Shown: positions 1-6,287, counted from the first letter of the stretch. The stretch: 8,686 nt of DNA from PVC group bacterium (GCA_003566475.1 PXDE01000001.1:1-8686); one strand, 5' to 3'. Made by a program: numbers and translations. The notes: a model not told the origin generated them from the sequence alone.

Positions 1-599
1 GAGGCCAGGGAGTCCGCCAGGATCATCGCGGCGCGGCTCCGAAGTCCCCGCGCAGCGAGCCACGTATTAAGCCCACCCCCGGCCTCCATGGCCGAGGCAA
101 GCTCAAGGACGTCCGACAGTTCCCCTTCCGTTCGATCCGGGTCGCCGCAGAGGAGGGCCTCCCGTAAACGTACCAGAGCCAGCAACCATGCTGTCGGCAC
201 CCGGACGGGGCGGGCATCCGGGCGGTGGTCTCCGGACGAAACCGCGGGCCAGCGGACGCCACCCATGGCAAGCACCCGTTGGAGGTCGGCATAGCGTGAC
301 TCCAACCTGTCCAGAGCCCGGTGCATGGCTTCGGAGTCTCCTGGGGAGAGTTCCTGCTCCACCAAGGCGGGCCAGAGCGCGAGGCGATGGCGTTCCCACA
401 TGGGATCGAGGAGCACCGCGACCAGCTGCTCCGATGGGCTCCCCGGCACGACATCGTCGAGCAGGAGCACGGGGGTGCTCCGTGCCAGGGTGACTCCGGG
501 CAGCGGAGTGACCCACGGTTTGCGATAGCTCAGGTAGCTCGCCGTCAGCCCCCCCACCGCCGAAGCGGCCACCAGCGTGGCGAAGCGGCCTTTGCGCAT
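1..599 (-). CDS. Membrane-anchored protein of unknown function, partial (C-terminus beyond left edge)
   Basis: Reading leftward from the ATG at 599-597, the frame stays open for 199 codons to the window edge with no stop, so the gene is truncated by the window. I do not recognise the family. Residues 1-5 are basic (MRKGR), and residues 6-24 are a small-residue, moderately hydrophobic stretch (FATLVAASAVGGLTASYLS). That fits an N-terminal signal or membrane anchor with the rest outside the cytoplasm. The remainder looks helical and rich in Leu, Ala, Arg and Glu (for example MHRALDRLESRYADLQRVL near 92-110). It has no catalytic motif I can name. It lies 9 bases after the stop of the pseudopilin-like gene, so the two are probably co-transcribed and may act together at the envelope. 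There is no Shine-Dalgarno sequence before the ATG. A TAGTCT hexamer sits six bases upstream. Long ORFs in other frames here (103-879, 23-454) give Arg/Pro/Gly-rich shadow proteins. Confidence 0.7.
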   Translation of the reverse strand, partial: MRKGRFATLVAASAVGGLTASYLSYRKPWVTPLPGVTLARSTPVLLLDDVVPGSPSEQLVAVLLDPMWERHRLALWPALVEQELSPGDSEAMHRALDRLESRYADLQRVLAMGGVRWPAVSSGDHRPDARPVRVPTAWLLALVRLREALLCGDPDRTEGELSDVLELASAMEAGGGLNTWLAARGLRSRAAMILADSLA

Positions 600-608
600 G
601 GAAGAAGA

Positions 609-1061
609 CTACCACCCCGGCGTGAGGTCGTCGCCGAGGCCCTCCTGGTTGACGCCGTCGGGGCCGGCAGACCAGGCGGCGACGGGCTGGGGGAGGCGGC
701 GTCCGCCGACGGTCACCGAGTCCTCGCCGTCTCGGGCCAGCGCGATCCAGATGGGGTTGCCCCAGAAATCGACGAGGGGGAACGGCCGCTCGAGGAAGAC
801 ACGGCTCATGGGATTGTGCCCGTCGGCCAGGACAGCGTGCATGTCCTCGGTCAGATGGAACGGCCGCCCCTCGCCCCAATCGGGCAACCGGCCAAAGGCG
901 TCGCGATAGGCGAGGAACGCCTGTTCGACGGCCTCAAGCTGGAAGCGATCCCGATTCCGCGCGCATTCCCGGCCCCTCCCGATGGCGAAACCGAAAGCCA
1001 CCACCACGACCAGGCAGGGGATCAGAGCCGCGAGAACCAGCAGTGATCGTACAAGCCGCAC
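609..1061 (-). CDS. GspG-like (type II secretion pseudopilin-type) C-terminal domain protein with a non-prepilin membrane anchor
   Basis: This is a 150-residue protein with a GTG start at 1061, chosen because GGAG (1070-1073) lies 8 bases upstream. Residues 5-28 form a strong membrane segment. Residues 34-62 (ARNRDRF, then AVEQAFLAYRDAFGRLPD) match the region just after the N-terminal helix of major pseudopilins, where an alternating helix leads into a G-R-x-P turn. The C-terminus has the GspG signature in order: DFWGNP (98-103), AWSAGPDG (129-136) and GLGDDLTPGW (141-150). This resembles the D-x-W-G-x-P, S-x-G-x-D-G and calcium-binding D-D segment of GspG. What is missing is the prepilin peptidase site (Gly-Phe-Thr-Leu-x-Glu type), so the protein is probably not processed into a pseudopilus and may instead be a fixed membrane protein with a pseudopilin fold. 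The family call rests on motif recognition. The next gene follows after 9 bases in the same frame. Confidence 0.75.
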   Translation of the reverse strand: MRLVRSLLVLAALIPCLVVVVAFGFAIGRGRECARNRDRFQLEAVEQAFLAYRDAFGRLPDWGEGRPFHLTEDMHAVLADGHNPMSRVFLERPFPLVDFWGNPIWIALARDGEDSVTVGGRRLPQPVAAWSAGPDGVNQEGLGDDLTPGW

Positions 1062-1069
1062 GGCGAACG

Positions 1070-1073
1070 CTCC
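1070..1073 (-). promoter_or_regulatory. Ribosome binding site that supports the GTG start at 1061
   Basis: On the minus strand, GGAG is followed by eight bases and then GTG. The spacing is normal for a Shine-Dalgarno sequence. No better in-frame start lies nearby, so this site decides the start of the pseudopilin-like gene. Confidence 0.6.
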
Positions 1074-1158
1074 AGGGTTCGGTGTTCGACGGTCTCTTCG
1101 TTTCCCATCCTACCTCTACCCCGAGCAGACGCCGTCGTCCAGTGGCCTCAACGGACCC

Positions 1159-1173
1159 CTGCTCTGAGATACC
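1159..1173. repeat. Direct repeat CTGCTCTGAGAYACC, copy 1 (copy 2 at 1802-1816)
   Basis: Positions 1159-1173 read CTGCTCTGAGATACC and positions 1802-1816 read CTGCTCTGAGACACC. The two copies match at 14 of 15 bases in the same orientation and bracket most of the repeat-rich region. They could mark the edges of a composite repeat or be a shared piece of a dispersed family. Confidence 0.45.
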
Positions 1174-1298
1174 ATTCCGCGCCGTGCCATTCCAATGCAT
1201 GATAACGAACTGCTTGCATGGATTCTGGTAATCCTTGCCCCGACCCCGTCTCCAGCGGAAGCCAAAGCGGCGTGGCGGTCGGCAGACCTCCCTTCCCG

Positions 1299-1354
1299 CC
1301 GCAGTCCATGGGGGGGCGTCGCCTGGACGACGGGCCTCATACCATGGACTGCGG
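1299..1354. repeat. Inverted repeat with 13-bp perfect arms centred on CCATGG ends
   Basis: The left arm 1299-1311 is CCGCAGTCCATGG. The right arm 1342-1354 is its exact reverse complement, CCATGGACTGCGG. The arms are separated by a 30-base spacer. The right arm continues as GGTGGCA-like sequence to 1359, and this 18-base segment (1342-1359) recurs with one mismatch at 6442-6459 next to the second large repeat copy. The arms are therefore part of a dispersed family. No T-run follows on either strand, so it is unlikely to be an intrinsic terminator. Confidence 0.75.
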
Positions 1355-1611
1355 TGGCATGGGTCGATCAAGGCCCAGCGTCCACCGCGCGACCTCCTGC
1401 CTCACCAGGCCACACCGCTTCCTCATCCCGTGCGACACCGCCTTGGCTCCCGGCGGACGAGGTTCTGGCATGCGGCACCGAAGCACCTTGACGACCACCC
1501 TTGTTTGCGGCCGCACTGTTCAGCGCCCGGAAGGTCCACGTCCGGCTTCGCGGAGCTACGTCGCGACACGTCGGAGCGTCGGCCCACCACGGGGGGCTGG
1601 CTACCGGATTC

Positions 1612-1756
1612 CCCCGACGTGGCACGGCGCTTCCTGCCCGTGCCCGAGCGAGGCCGGATCCCGGATCGACCATGGTCGGCGAAGACACCGTCCATGGACC
1701 GGTCGGGACCAGATCTCGCTCGGCTCCGGGCTGGAAGCCCGGGCCACGGGGGCGCC
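1612..1756 (+). repeat. 145-bp dispersed repeat, copy A (copy B at 6288-6432)
   Basis: Copies A and B align without a single gap at a constant offset of 4676 bases. I count about 16 mismatches in 145 bases, or roughly 89% identity. The copies are in the same orientation. Internal structure includes: GGCACGG and CCGTGCC arms around a 10-base loop near its start; a 12-base palindrome CGACCATGGTCG; a 10-base palindrome GTCCATGGAC, lost in copy B; and a hairpin CCGGGCTGGAAGCCCGG with 7-bp arms near its end. It encodes no recognisable protein. The conserved fold and intergenic position fit a non-autonomous palindromic element or a transcribed structured RNA. Similarity falls off at both ends. Confidence 0.85.
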
Positions 1757-1763
1757 GCCCCGC

Positions 1764-1777
1764 CCCTCATCCGGCTG
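1764..1777 (+). repeat. 14-base direct repeat CCCTCATCCGGCTG, copy 1 (copy 2 at 1919-1932)
   Basis: The sequence CCCTCATCCGGCTG occurs exactly at 1764-1777 and again at 1919-1932. The two copies flank the long-armed inverted repeat at 1824-1886, as would be expected of a shared edge of an element or of a duplicated target, though 14 bases is long for a target duplication. Confidence 0.5.
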
Positions 1778-1793
1778 AACCCAGCGGTTCAGC
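1774..1793. repeat. Short perfect hairpin (8-bp stem, 4-base loop)
   Basis: GCTGAACC, then CAGC, then GGTTCAGC forms a perfect 8-bp stem with a tetraloop just after repeat copy A. No T-tract follows on either strand. It may belong to the neighbouring repeat mosaic. Confidence 0.5.
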
Positions 1794-1823
1794 GGCCGCG
1801 ACTGCTCTGAGACACCGCCCTGT

Positions 1824-1886
1824 CGTAGGTCCGGCTTGTAGCGGGACTCCGGGCGCGTTTGTGTCCGGCTGCAAGCCGGACCTACG
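1824..1886. repeat. Inverted repeat with 19-base arms (GTAGGTCCGGCTT family)
   Basis: The left arm 1824-1842 is CGTAGGTCCGGCTTGTAGC. The right arm 1868-1886 is GCTGCAAGCCGGACCTACG. They pair at 18 of 19 positions, and the exception is a G-T pair that would still hold in RNA. The loop is 25 bases. It lies about 80 bases past the stop of the Anbu gene, so it could form the 3' end of that transcript, but the lack of a U-run argues against a simple intrinsic terminator. It looks like a dispersed palindromic repeat of a kind I recall from Planctomycetota/Verrucomicrobiota-type genomes. Confidence 0.75.
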
Positions 1887-1967
1887 TCGGCAGCCCACCC
1901 TACGGCACCGTCTCTTTGCCCTCATCCGGCTGGCCCCACCGTGCCGGCGGCGGGGACTGATCACCGG

Positions 1968-2702
1968 TCACCGACCACCGCCCCCTCCATCCAGAAACGT
2001 CTCCATCCACTCCGAGGGCATCTCCTCGACGGACTGGCGGAGGCGGTCCTGCCACCAGGCGGCGGCGGATTCGAGGTCCTCCTTTTCGAACCGCTGGGTC
2101 CGGATCCTGAAGGAGTCGCGGGCGTAGTGGATGACGTCGATGGGGAACCCCACGTCGGCGGAGCTGATGCGGGTGCTGTCGAAGGCCAGGCAGCTCACCT
2201 TGAGGGCCATGCGGGGGCTGTCGTCAAAGTGAATGGTGCGGTCGAGCACCGGCTTGCCGTAGCGGGAGGAGCCGATGATCTGGTAGGGGGTGCCCTCCCC
2301 CACCTCGACCCAGTTGCCCTCGGGATAGAGCAGGAACAGCCGGTGGGTGCGGTCGTGCTCCATCTGGCCCCCGATGAGGGCATGGAGGTTGAAGGCCAGC
2401 CCGCTCCCCTTGAGAGCCTCCCGGTCCTCCCCGGCCACCGTGCGAAGCTGTTCGGCGAAGGCGTTGACCGCCTTGAACAGCCGGTCGTAGCTCTCGTGGT
2501 GCTCCTCCCAGACCTCCCCGAAGTAGGTCAGCACCTTGTCGCGCACCGACCGCAGCCCGCTGGTCATTATGAACATGGCCCGCCGCTCGGCCTCGAACAC
2601 CGCCACCTTGCGGGCCTTGATGACCTCGGTGCCAGTGGTGATCCGGGTGTCGGCCAGTCCGACCAGTCCCTCTTTCACGCGCACGCCCACGCAGAACGTC
2701 AT
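1968..2702 (-). CDS. Anbu proteasome-type peptidase (ancestral beta-subunit family)
   Basis: This 244-residue protein has the usual length for Anbu. It begins MTFCVGVRVKEGLVGLADTR. After removal of the initiator Met, Thr2 becomes the N-terminal nucleophile of an Ntn-hydrolase. Asp18 and Arg20 (in LADTR) and Lys32 (in ARKVAVF) fit the other active-site positions of the fold. SGLRSVRDKV (48-57) replaces the family's SAGN-type loop. The C-terminus ends in a glycine run. The first two residues leave no room for a signal peptide, so it should be cytoplasmic, where family members self-assemble into multi-subunit particles and cleave small peptides. The start is fixed by a strong GGAGG at 2707-2711, with CGGC before the ATG. 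It is the last gene of the four-gene operon, 22 bases after the transglutaminase-like gene. HslV is the main alternative, but the MTFC start and the neighbours favour Anbu. Confidence 0.93.
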   Translation of the reverse strand: MTFCVGVRVKEGLVGLADTRITTGTEVIKARKVAVFEAERRAMFIMTSGLRSVRDKVLTYFGEVWEEHHESYDRLFKAVNAFAEQLRTVAGEDREALKGSGLAFNLHALIGGQMEHDRTHRLFLLYPEGNWVEVGEGTPYQIIGSSRYGKPVLDRTIHFDDSPRMALKVSCLAFDSTRISSADVGFPIDVIHYARDSFRIRTQRFEKEDLESAAAWWQDRLRQSVEEMPSEWMETFLDGGGGGR

Positions 2703-2706
2703 GCCG

Positions 2707-2715
2707 CCTCCCCCC
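2707..2715 (-). promoter_or_regulatory. Strong ribosome binding site before the Anbu gene
   Basis: The minus strand reads GGGGGGAGG, then CGGC, then ATG at 2702. It is the best Shine-Dalgarno match in the window and confirms a start that puts Thr directly after Met, as the N-terminal nucleophile requires. It suggests that Anbu is translated at a higher rate than the other operon genes, whose starts have weak sites. Confidence 0.65.
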
Positions 2716-2724
2716 GCCGTCGGC

Positions 2725-3576
2725 TCACAGGTCCGGCGTCACGCGGATGTTAAGATCCCATTCCATCCGGGCCTCGGCCCCCTCCTCCGCGCCGAAGCCG
2801 CCGCTCACCGGCAGCGTATCCATCGGGTCGTCGGAGGCGGCCACCGCCACATGCCCGGCGGCGGTGGCCAGCCCGAGCGAGGGATCATAGCCCCGCCACC
2901 CCGCCCCCGGCAAATAGACTTCGGCCCAGGCGTGCAGATAGCGACGGGCGTCGGGATCCTGGCCCCGGAAGTAGCCGCTCACGAACCGGGCGGCCAGGTT
3001 CTGGACCCGGCACATGTCGATGAAGAGCATGGTGAGGTCGCGGCAGGACCCGGCTTCCGCCCGAAGAGTCTCGACCGGCGGCAGGGGCGGCCCCTCCTCG
3101 CGGACCTCCGGCGTGTAGTCGCCGAGGAGGCGGCAGGCGGCGGCGAGGAAGGGCAGGGTCTGCCCGTCGCTCTCGCGGGCGAGCCGCATGGAGAGGGCGG
3201 TGACCGGGGCGGCGGGGCGGCGCAGCCGGCGGTAGGGGGCGAGCAGACCCCGGCCGCTCCCGTACACGGCGGGCAGGCGGAGGACGCCGGGCTCAGTCAC
3301 CACGAACTCGAACGGGTTGACCTCGGAGGTCAGGGCCTCGAAGGAAGAGACCAGGGTGAGCACGTCGGTGGGCTCCTTGAACCAGAGGTGGGTTTCCACG
3401 AACCCGGTCAGCCCGGGGCCGTCGGCACGGCCCGCCGGGACCGGGAAGACGTCGAGCTGGTAGCGCTCCACCTTCTGGAACCCGTCGTGCCGGGGATGCA
3501 GGCGCACGCAGTGGGGGCTGAGGGTGACCGGTCGGCTGTACCGGTAGGTGGTGGCGTGGCGGACGCGGAAGCGCAT
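2725..3576 (-). CDS. Transglutaminase-like cysteine protease/amidase family protein of the Anbu operon
   Basis: The protein has 283 residues. The N-terminal half (1-115) is the beta-rich domain typical of this family, starting MRFRVRHATTYRYSRPVTLS and containing PHCVRLHPR (21-29). The C-terminal half is a transglutaminase-like (papain-like fold) domain with an intact Cys-His-Asp triad: Cys178 in AGSCRDLTMLF, His215 in YLHAWAEVYLPGAGW and Asp231 in GYDPS. It should hydrolyse or transfer an amide or peptide bond. No signal peptide is visible, so it is likely cytoplasmic. The start lies 6 bases after the stop of the alpha-E gene and 22 bases before Anbu. Its usual genomic partners are exactly the neighbours here. 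Its substrate in this pathway is not known; removal or exchange of a tag made by the ATP-grasp enzyme is an inference. Confidence 0.92.
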   Translation of the reverse strand: MRFRVRHATTYRYSRPVTLSPHCVRLHPRHDGFQKVERYQLDVFPVPAGRADGPGLTGFVETHLWFKEPTDVLTLVSSFEALTSEVNPFEFVVTEPGVLRLPAVYGSGRGLLAPYRRLRRPAAPVTALSMRLARESDGQTLPFLAAACRLLGDYTPEVREEGPPLPPVETLRAEAGSCRDLTMLFIDMCRVQNLAARFVSGYFRGQDPDARRYLHAWAEVYLPGAGWRGYDPSLGLATAAGHVAVAASDDPMDTLPVSGGFGAEEGAEARMEWDLNIRVTPDL

Positions 3577-3582
3577 GGGCGC

Positions 3583-4566
3583 CTACTGGCCGGAGGGCCC
3601 GTCCGGCCCGCCGGCGGCGGGCTGGATGGCGAAGTAGGTGTCGAAGATGGCCGAGCCCACCGCGTTGAGGTCGGCCTGCAGGGAATCCAGAAACTCGTGC
3701 ATCCCCGACAGCAGCACCTCGCCCACGGTGGTGTAGGTGAAGCGCGACTGGAGAAGCCCGGCCAGCCGCTCGGCCGGATTCGAGTACCCGCTGAGGGCGG
3801 TGTTGGAGATGCGGTGCAGCAGCTCGACGACCTGGGTCAGACAGAACCGCACCGAACGCGGGAACATGGGGTCGAACAGGAGATACTCGACCACCCGCTC
3901 GGGCTCGATGCGCCCCTTCGACTTGCGGTACATCTGGTAGGCGCTGGCCGAGCGCAGCACGGCCGCCCACTGGAGGGTGTCGTAGGGCGACCCCACGTCG
4001 CCCGCCGAGGGCAGCAGCATGAAGTATTTCACGTCGAGCAGCCGCGAGGTCTTGTCGGCCCGCTCCAGAAAGCGTCCGAGCTGGAAGAACTGCCAGGCCG
4101 TGGTCCGCGACACGGTGTCGCTCATGTAGCCGGAGATCAGGTGGCAGGCCTCGCGGATACGGCTCATGAAGGCCGGGGTGTCCTCCATGGGCGGCATCTG
4201 TCCCTGCCGCCGCGACAGGGTCCAGTAGAGGCGGTTGATCTCCTCCCAGACCTCCAGGATCAGCACCTCGCGCACGGAGCGGGCGTTCTCGCGGAGGGCC
4301 CGCACACAGGAGAGGATGGAGTTGGGGTAGGCCTCGTCGAGGGTGAGGAACCGCAGGACGTTCTCCCGGATGGGCCCGTCGTAATGGGCGTGGAACCAGG
4401 CCAGGTCGCCCATCACCGCGACCAGGGGCTCCCATTGCTCGGGGGCGGCGTCGGGCAGGTCGATGGCCAGATGGTGGTTCACCTCGGCGAACCGGGCGGT
4501 GTTGTCGGCCCGCTCCAGGTAGCGTCCCACCCAGAACACGGAGTCGGCCACGCGCGAGAGCATCAT
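3583..4566 (-). CDS. Alpha-E domain protein (DUF403-type), partner of the ATP-grasp enzyme
   Basis: The protein has 327 residues, starting MMLSRVADSVFWVGRYLERA. The frame stays open back to 4959, but the upstream part is an Arg/Gly/Pro-rich shadow of the preceding gene, while family proteins begin with M-L-S-R. The ATGATG at 4566-4561 overlaps the TGA stop of the ATP-grasp gene (ATGA), which indicates translational coupling. The protein is nearly all helical. It has two related segments, FWVGRYLERADNTAR (11-25) and FQLGRFLERADKTSR (161-175), so the fold seems to be a duplicated helical unit with conserved Arg, Glu and Asp. It is known as the constant partner, and sometimes the fusion partner, of the circularly permuted ATP-grasp protein and the transglutaminase-like protein. 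Its own reaction is not established. ATG 4563 is an alternative start one codon downstream. Confidence 0.92.
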   Translation of the reverse strand: MMLSRVADSVFWVGRYLERADNTARFAEVNHHLAIDLPDAAPEQWEPLVAVMGDLAWFHAHYDGPIRENVLRFLTLDEAYPNSILSCVRALRENARSVREVLILEVWEEINRLYWTLSRRQGQMPPMEDTPAFMSRIREACHLISGYMSDTVSRTTAWQFFQLGRFLERADKTSRLLDVKYFMLLPSAGDVGSPYDTLQWAAVLRSASAYQMYRKSKGRIEPERVVEYLLFDPMFPRSVRFCLTQVVELLHRISNTALSGYSNPAERLAGLLQSRFTYTTVGEVLLSGMHEFLDSLQADLNAVGSAIFDTYFAIQPAAGGPDGPSGQ

Positions 4567-6011
4567 GGCCCGGCCTCCTCGGCGCCCACCACCCAGGTGT
4601 CCTTGCCCCCGCCCCCCTGGGAGGAGTTCACCACCAGCGACCCTTTGCGCAAGGCGACCCGGGTGAGGCCGCCGGGCAGCACCCAGGTGTCCCGGCCGGT
4701 CAGGATGAACGGGCGCAGGTCCACGTGCCGCCCCTCCAGTCCGGTTTCGGTGAGCACCGGGCAGCGGGAGAGCGGGATCACCGGCTGGGCGATGTATTGC
4801 CGGGGATGCTCGCGGATGCGGCGGCGGAAGTCGTCGCGCTCCCCGGCCGTGGCGGCGGGGCCAATCAGCATACCGTAGCCCCCGGACTCGTTGGCCGACT
4901 TCACCACCAGCTCCCCGATGCGGTCGAGGACCTCCTCGCGCTCCTCGTCCACCCAGCACAGGTAGGTGGGCACGTTGGGGATTCCCGGCTCCTCCCGGAG
5001 GTAGAAGCGGATCATGTCCGGCACAAACCGGTACACCACCTTGTCGTCGGCCACCCCGGTGCCGGGGGCGTTGACCAAGGTCACATGGCCCTTCCGATAC
5101 ACATCCATGAGCCCCGGCACCCCCAGCATGGAGTCAGGGCGGAACACCTGGGGGTCGAGGAAGTCGTCGTCGATCCGGCGGTAGATCACATCCACCCGGC
5201 GCAGACCGGCCGTGGTCCGCATATAGACGAACCCGTCGCGCACCACCAGATCCTGGCCCTCCACGATCTGGATGCCCATCTGTCCGGCCAGGAACGTGTG
5301 CTCGAAGTACGCCGAGTTGTAGGAGCCCGGCGAGAGCAGCACCAGGGAGGGATCGGCCACCCCCGACGGCGCCACCTGCTGGAGCACGTCCAGCAGCCGC
5401 CCCGCATAGTCGTCCACCGGGGCCACCTCGAGCCGGGCGAACAGGTAGGGGAACGTGCGCTTCATCACCCGCCGGTTCTCCAGCACGTACGACACCCCCG
5501 ACGGGCAGCGCAGGTTGTCCTCCAGCACCAGAAACTGTCCGTCGCCGCCCCGGACCAGATCGGTGCCCACGATATGGCACCACACCCCTTCCGGCGGCGT
5601 CAGGCCTCGACACTCTGGCCGGTAATGGGCGGCGCTCTCGATGATCTCCCGGGGGATCACGCCCTCGGCCAGAATCCGCTGCTCCCCGTAGATGTCGGAC
5701 AGGAAGAGGTTCAGCGCCTTTACCCGCTGCTTCAGGCCGGCCTCGACCCGGAGCCATTCCGAGCGGCGCACCAGCCGGGGCACCAGATCGAACGGCATGA
5801 TCTTCTCGCGGCCGGCTCCCTGGCCATAGACGAGGAAGGTGACGCCCAGATCATTGAGCAGCCGCTCCGCCGCCTGCTGCTTAAGCTCGAGCTCGTCCTC
5901 GGTGAACTCCCCCAGCCGCTCCAGCACCCGCCGGGCGAACGGCCACGGCGTGCCGTCCGGCGCGAAAAACTCGTCCGCGAACCCGTCGGTCTGGTATGTC
6001 GCCTGGACCAT
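4563..6011 (-). CDS. Circularly permuted ATP-grasp protein (DUF404/DUF407 type), first gene of the Anbu operon
   Basis: The protein has 482 residues from ATG 6011. The frame extends to an upstream ATG at 6125, but those 38 residues are unlike the family, whose members begin shortly before a F-x-P-D-G-x-P segment (FFAPDGTPW, 15-23). Diagnostic segments are YGQGAGREKIMPFDLVPR (62-79), LKQRVKALNLFLSDIYGEQR (93-112), VLEDNLRCPSGVSYVLENR (162-180), LSPGSYNSAYFEH (226-238), VDVIYRRIDDDFLDP (273-287), VNAPGTGVADDK (313-324), VVKSANESGGYGML (369-382), DLRPFILTG (431-439) and VNSSQGGGGKDTWVV (461-475). The family is predicted to use ATP to join a carboxylate to an amine, probably in peptide formation. 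It drives a tight operon and overlaps the alpha-E gene by four bases. The start has no Shine-Dalgarno sequence but has TATCCT exactly six bases upstream, so a leaderless message is likely. Confidence 0.93.
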   Translation of the reverse strand: MVQATYQTDGFADEFFAPDGTPWPFARRVLERLGEFTEDELELKQQAAERLLNDLGVTFLVYGQGAGREKIMPFDLVPRLVRRSEWLRVEAGLKQRVKALNLFLSDIYGEQRILAEGVIPREIIESAAHYRPECRGLTPPEGVWCHIVGTDLVRGGDGQFLVLEDNLRCPSGVSYVLENRRVMKRTFPYLFARLEVAPVDDYAGRLLDVLQQVAPSGVADPSLVLLSPGSYNSAYFEHTFLAGQMGIQIVEGQDLVVRDGFVYMRTTAGLRRVDVIYRRIDDDFLDPQVFRPDSMLGVPGLMDVYRKGHVTLVNAPGTGVADDKVVYRFVPDMIRFYLREEPGIPNVPTYLCWVDEEREEVLDRIGELVVKSANESGGYGMLIGPAATAGERDDFRRRIREHPRQYIAQPVIPLSRCPVLTETGLEGRHVDLRPFILTGRDTWVLPGGLTRVALRKGSLVVNSSQGGGGKDTWVVGAEEAGP

Positions 6012-6017
6012 GCCGAT

Positions 6018-6023
6018 AGGATA
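6018..6023 (-). promoter_or_regulatory. Probable -10 box of the Anbu operon (leaderless)
   Basis: TATCCT on the minus strand is followed by ATCGGC and then ATG 6011. A start of transcription 7 bases after the box would fall on the A of the ATG. No convincing -35 is seen at 16-18 bases (TCCACC at 17), so the call rests on position and on the same arrangement at two other genes. Confidence 0.45.
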
Positions 6024-6042
6024 GCATGGAGTGGGCCAATGG

Positions 6043-6144
6043 TGGAGGCAATTCCACAAGGTGCTTGCAGAAAAAGGCTTACAAACATGCTTGCGGCGTG
6101 GCAACGCCTCGCGCATCGACAACAACGTAGAATGGAGGCAATTC
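6043..6144 (+). repeat. Pair of 12-base direct repeats TGGAGGCAATTC, 90 bases apart
   Basis: TGGAGGCAATTC is exact at 6043-6054 and 6133-6144. The copies lie in the upstream region of the ATP-grasp operon, the first starting 32 bases before its start codon. They could be regulator half-sites or the remnant of a short duplication. Nothing further distinguishes these. Confidence 0.35.
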
Positions 6145-6287
6145 TTCTACAAAGCTGTGCTGCCGAGGCCGTGGTCCGTGCCTTCACACGTGCCCATGGG
6201 CGTTTCGACCGAGATTCGGCGGCTGACAATGCCCAGGGACACCACTGCACGCGATTCCTCACAAACCACTGCTTGCCAACAGGATGT

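Larger units (their letters stand above)
1062..1967. other. Repeat-rich intergenic region, no credible gene
   Basis: About 0.9 kb lies between the pseudopilin-like gene and the end of the Anbu operon. ORFs occur in several frames on both strands, but their products are rich in Arg, Pro, Gly and Ser, share no fold I recognise, and run straight through inverted and dispersed repeats. I therefore treat them as chance ORFs of GC-rich DNA. The region holds an inverted repeat at 1299-1354, one copy of a 145-bp dispersed repeat at 1612-1756, a hairpin at 1774-1793, a 14-base direct repeat (1764-1777 and 1919-1932), a long-armed inverted repeat at 1824-1886, and a near-exact 15-base repeat (1159-1173 and 1802-1816). 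It looks like accumulated small non-coding mobile or palindromic elements. Confidence 0.7.

Noticed and set aside
103..879. 258-codon minus-strand ORF overlapping both left-end genes
   Set aside because: The product is dominated by Arg, Pro, Gly and His. The frame shared by 609-1061 and 1-599 gives membrane anchors and recognisable motifs instead.
1218..1810. Overlapping plus-strand ORFs of 186-208 residues in the repeat region
   Set aside because: They read through inverted and dispersed repeats. Their similarity to a translation from 6284-6400 arises from the repeated DNA, not from a shared protein.
1824..1886. Intrinsic terminator for the Anbu operon
   Set aside because: The stem is strong but the loop is 25 bases and no T-run follows on the minus strand, so it is listed as an inverted repeat only.
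1062..1967. CRISPR array or tRNA in the repeat-rich region
   Set aside because: The repeats are not regularly spaced and the units differ. I found no cloverleaf with a T-arm GTTCRA signature.
2536..4878. 780-codon plus-strand ORF opposite the Anbu operon
   Set aside because: It runs antisense through three strongly supported genes. The product is rich in Gly, His, Val and Glu with no recognisable fold, as expected of the complementary frame of GC-rich coding DNA.
4567..4959. N-terminal extension of the alpha-E protein
   Set aside because: The extra 131 residues are Arg/Gly/Pro-rich and lie in the wrong frame of the ATP-grasp gene; the ATGATG at 4566 matches the family N-terminus and gives an ATGA overlap.
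6012..6125. 38-residue N-terminal extension of the ATP-grasp protein
   Set aside because: The residues do not resemble the family, and the family-like sequence begins after the ATG at 6011, which has a well-placed -10-like box.
6100..6180. Transposase remnant (a plus-strand frame reads RIDNNVEWRQFF, recalling the IDNN of IS66-type C-termini)
   Set aside because: The similarity is four residues, no other transposase motif or terminal repeats are seen, and it could easily be chance.
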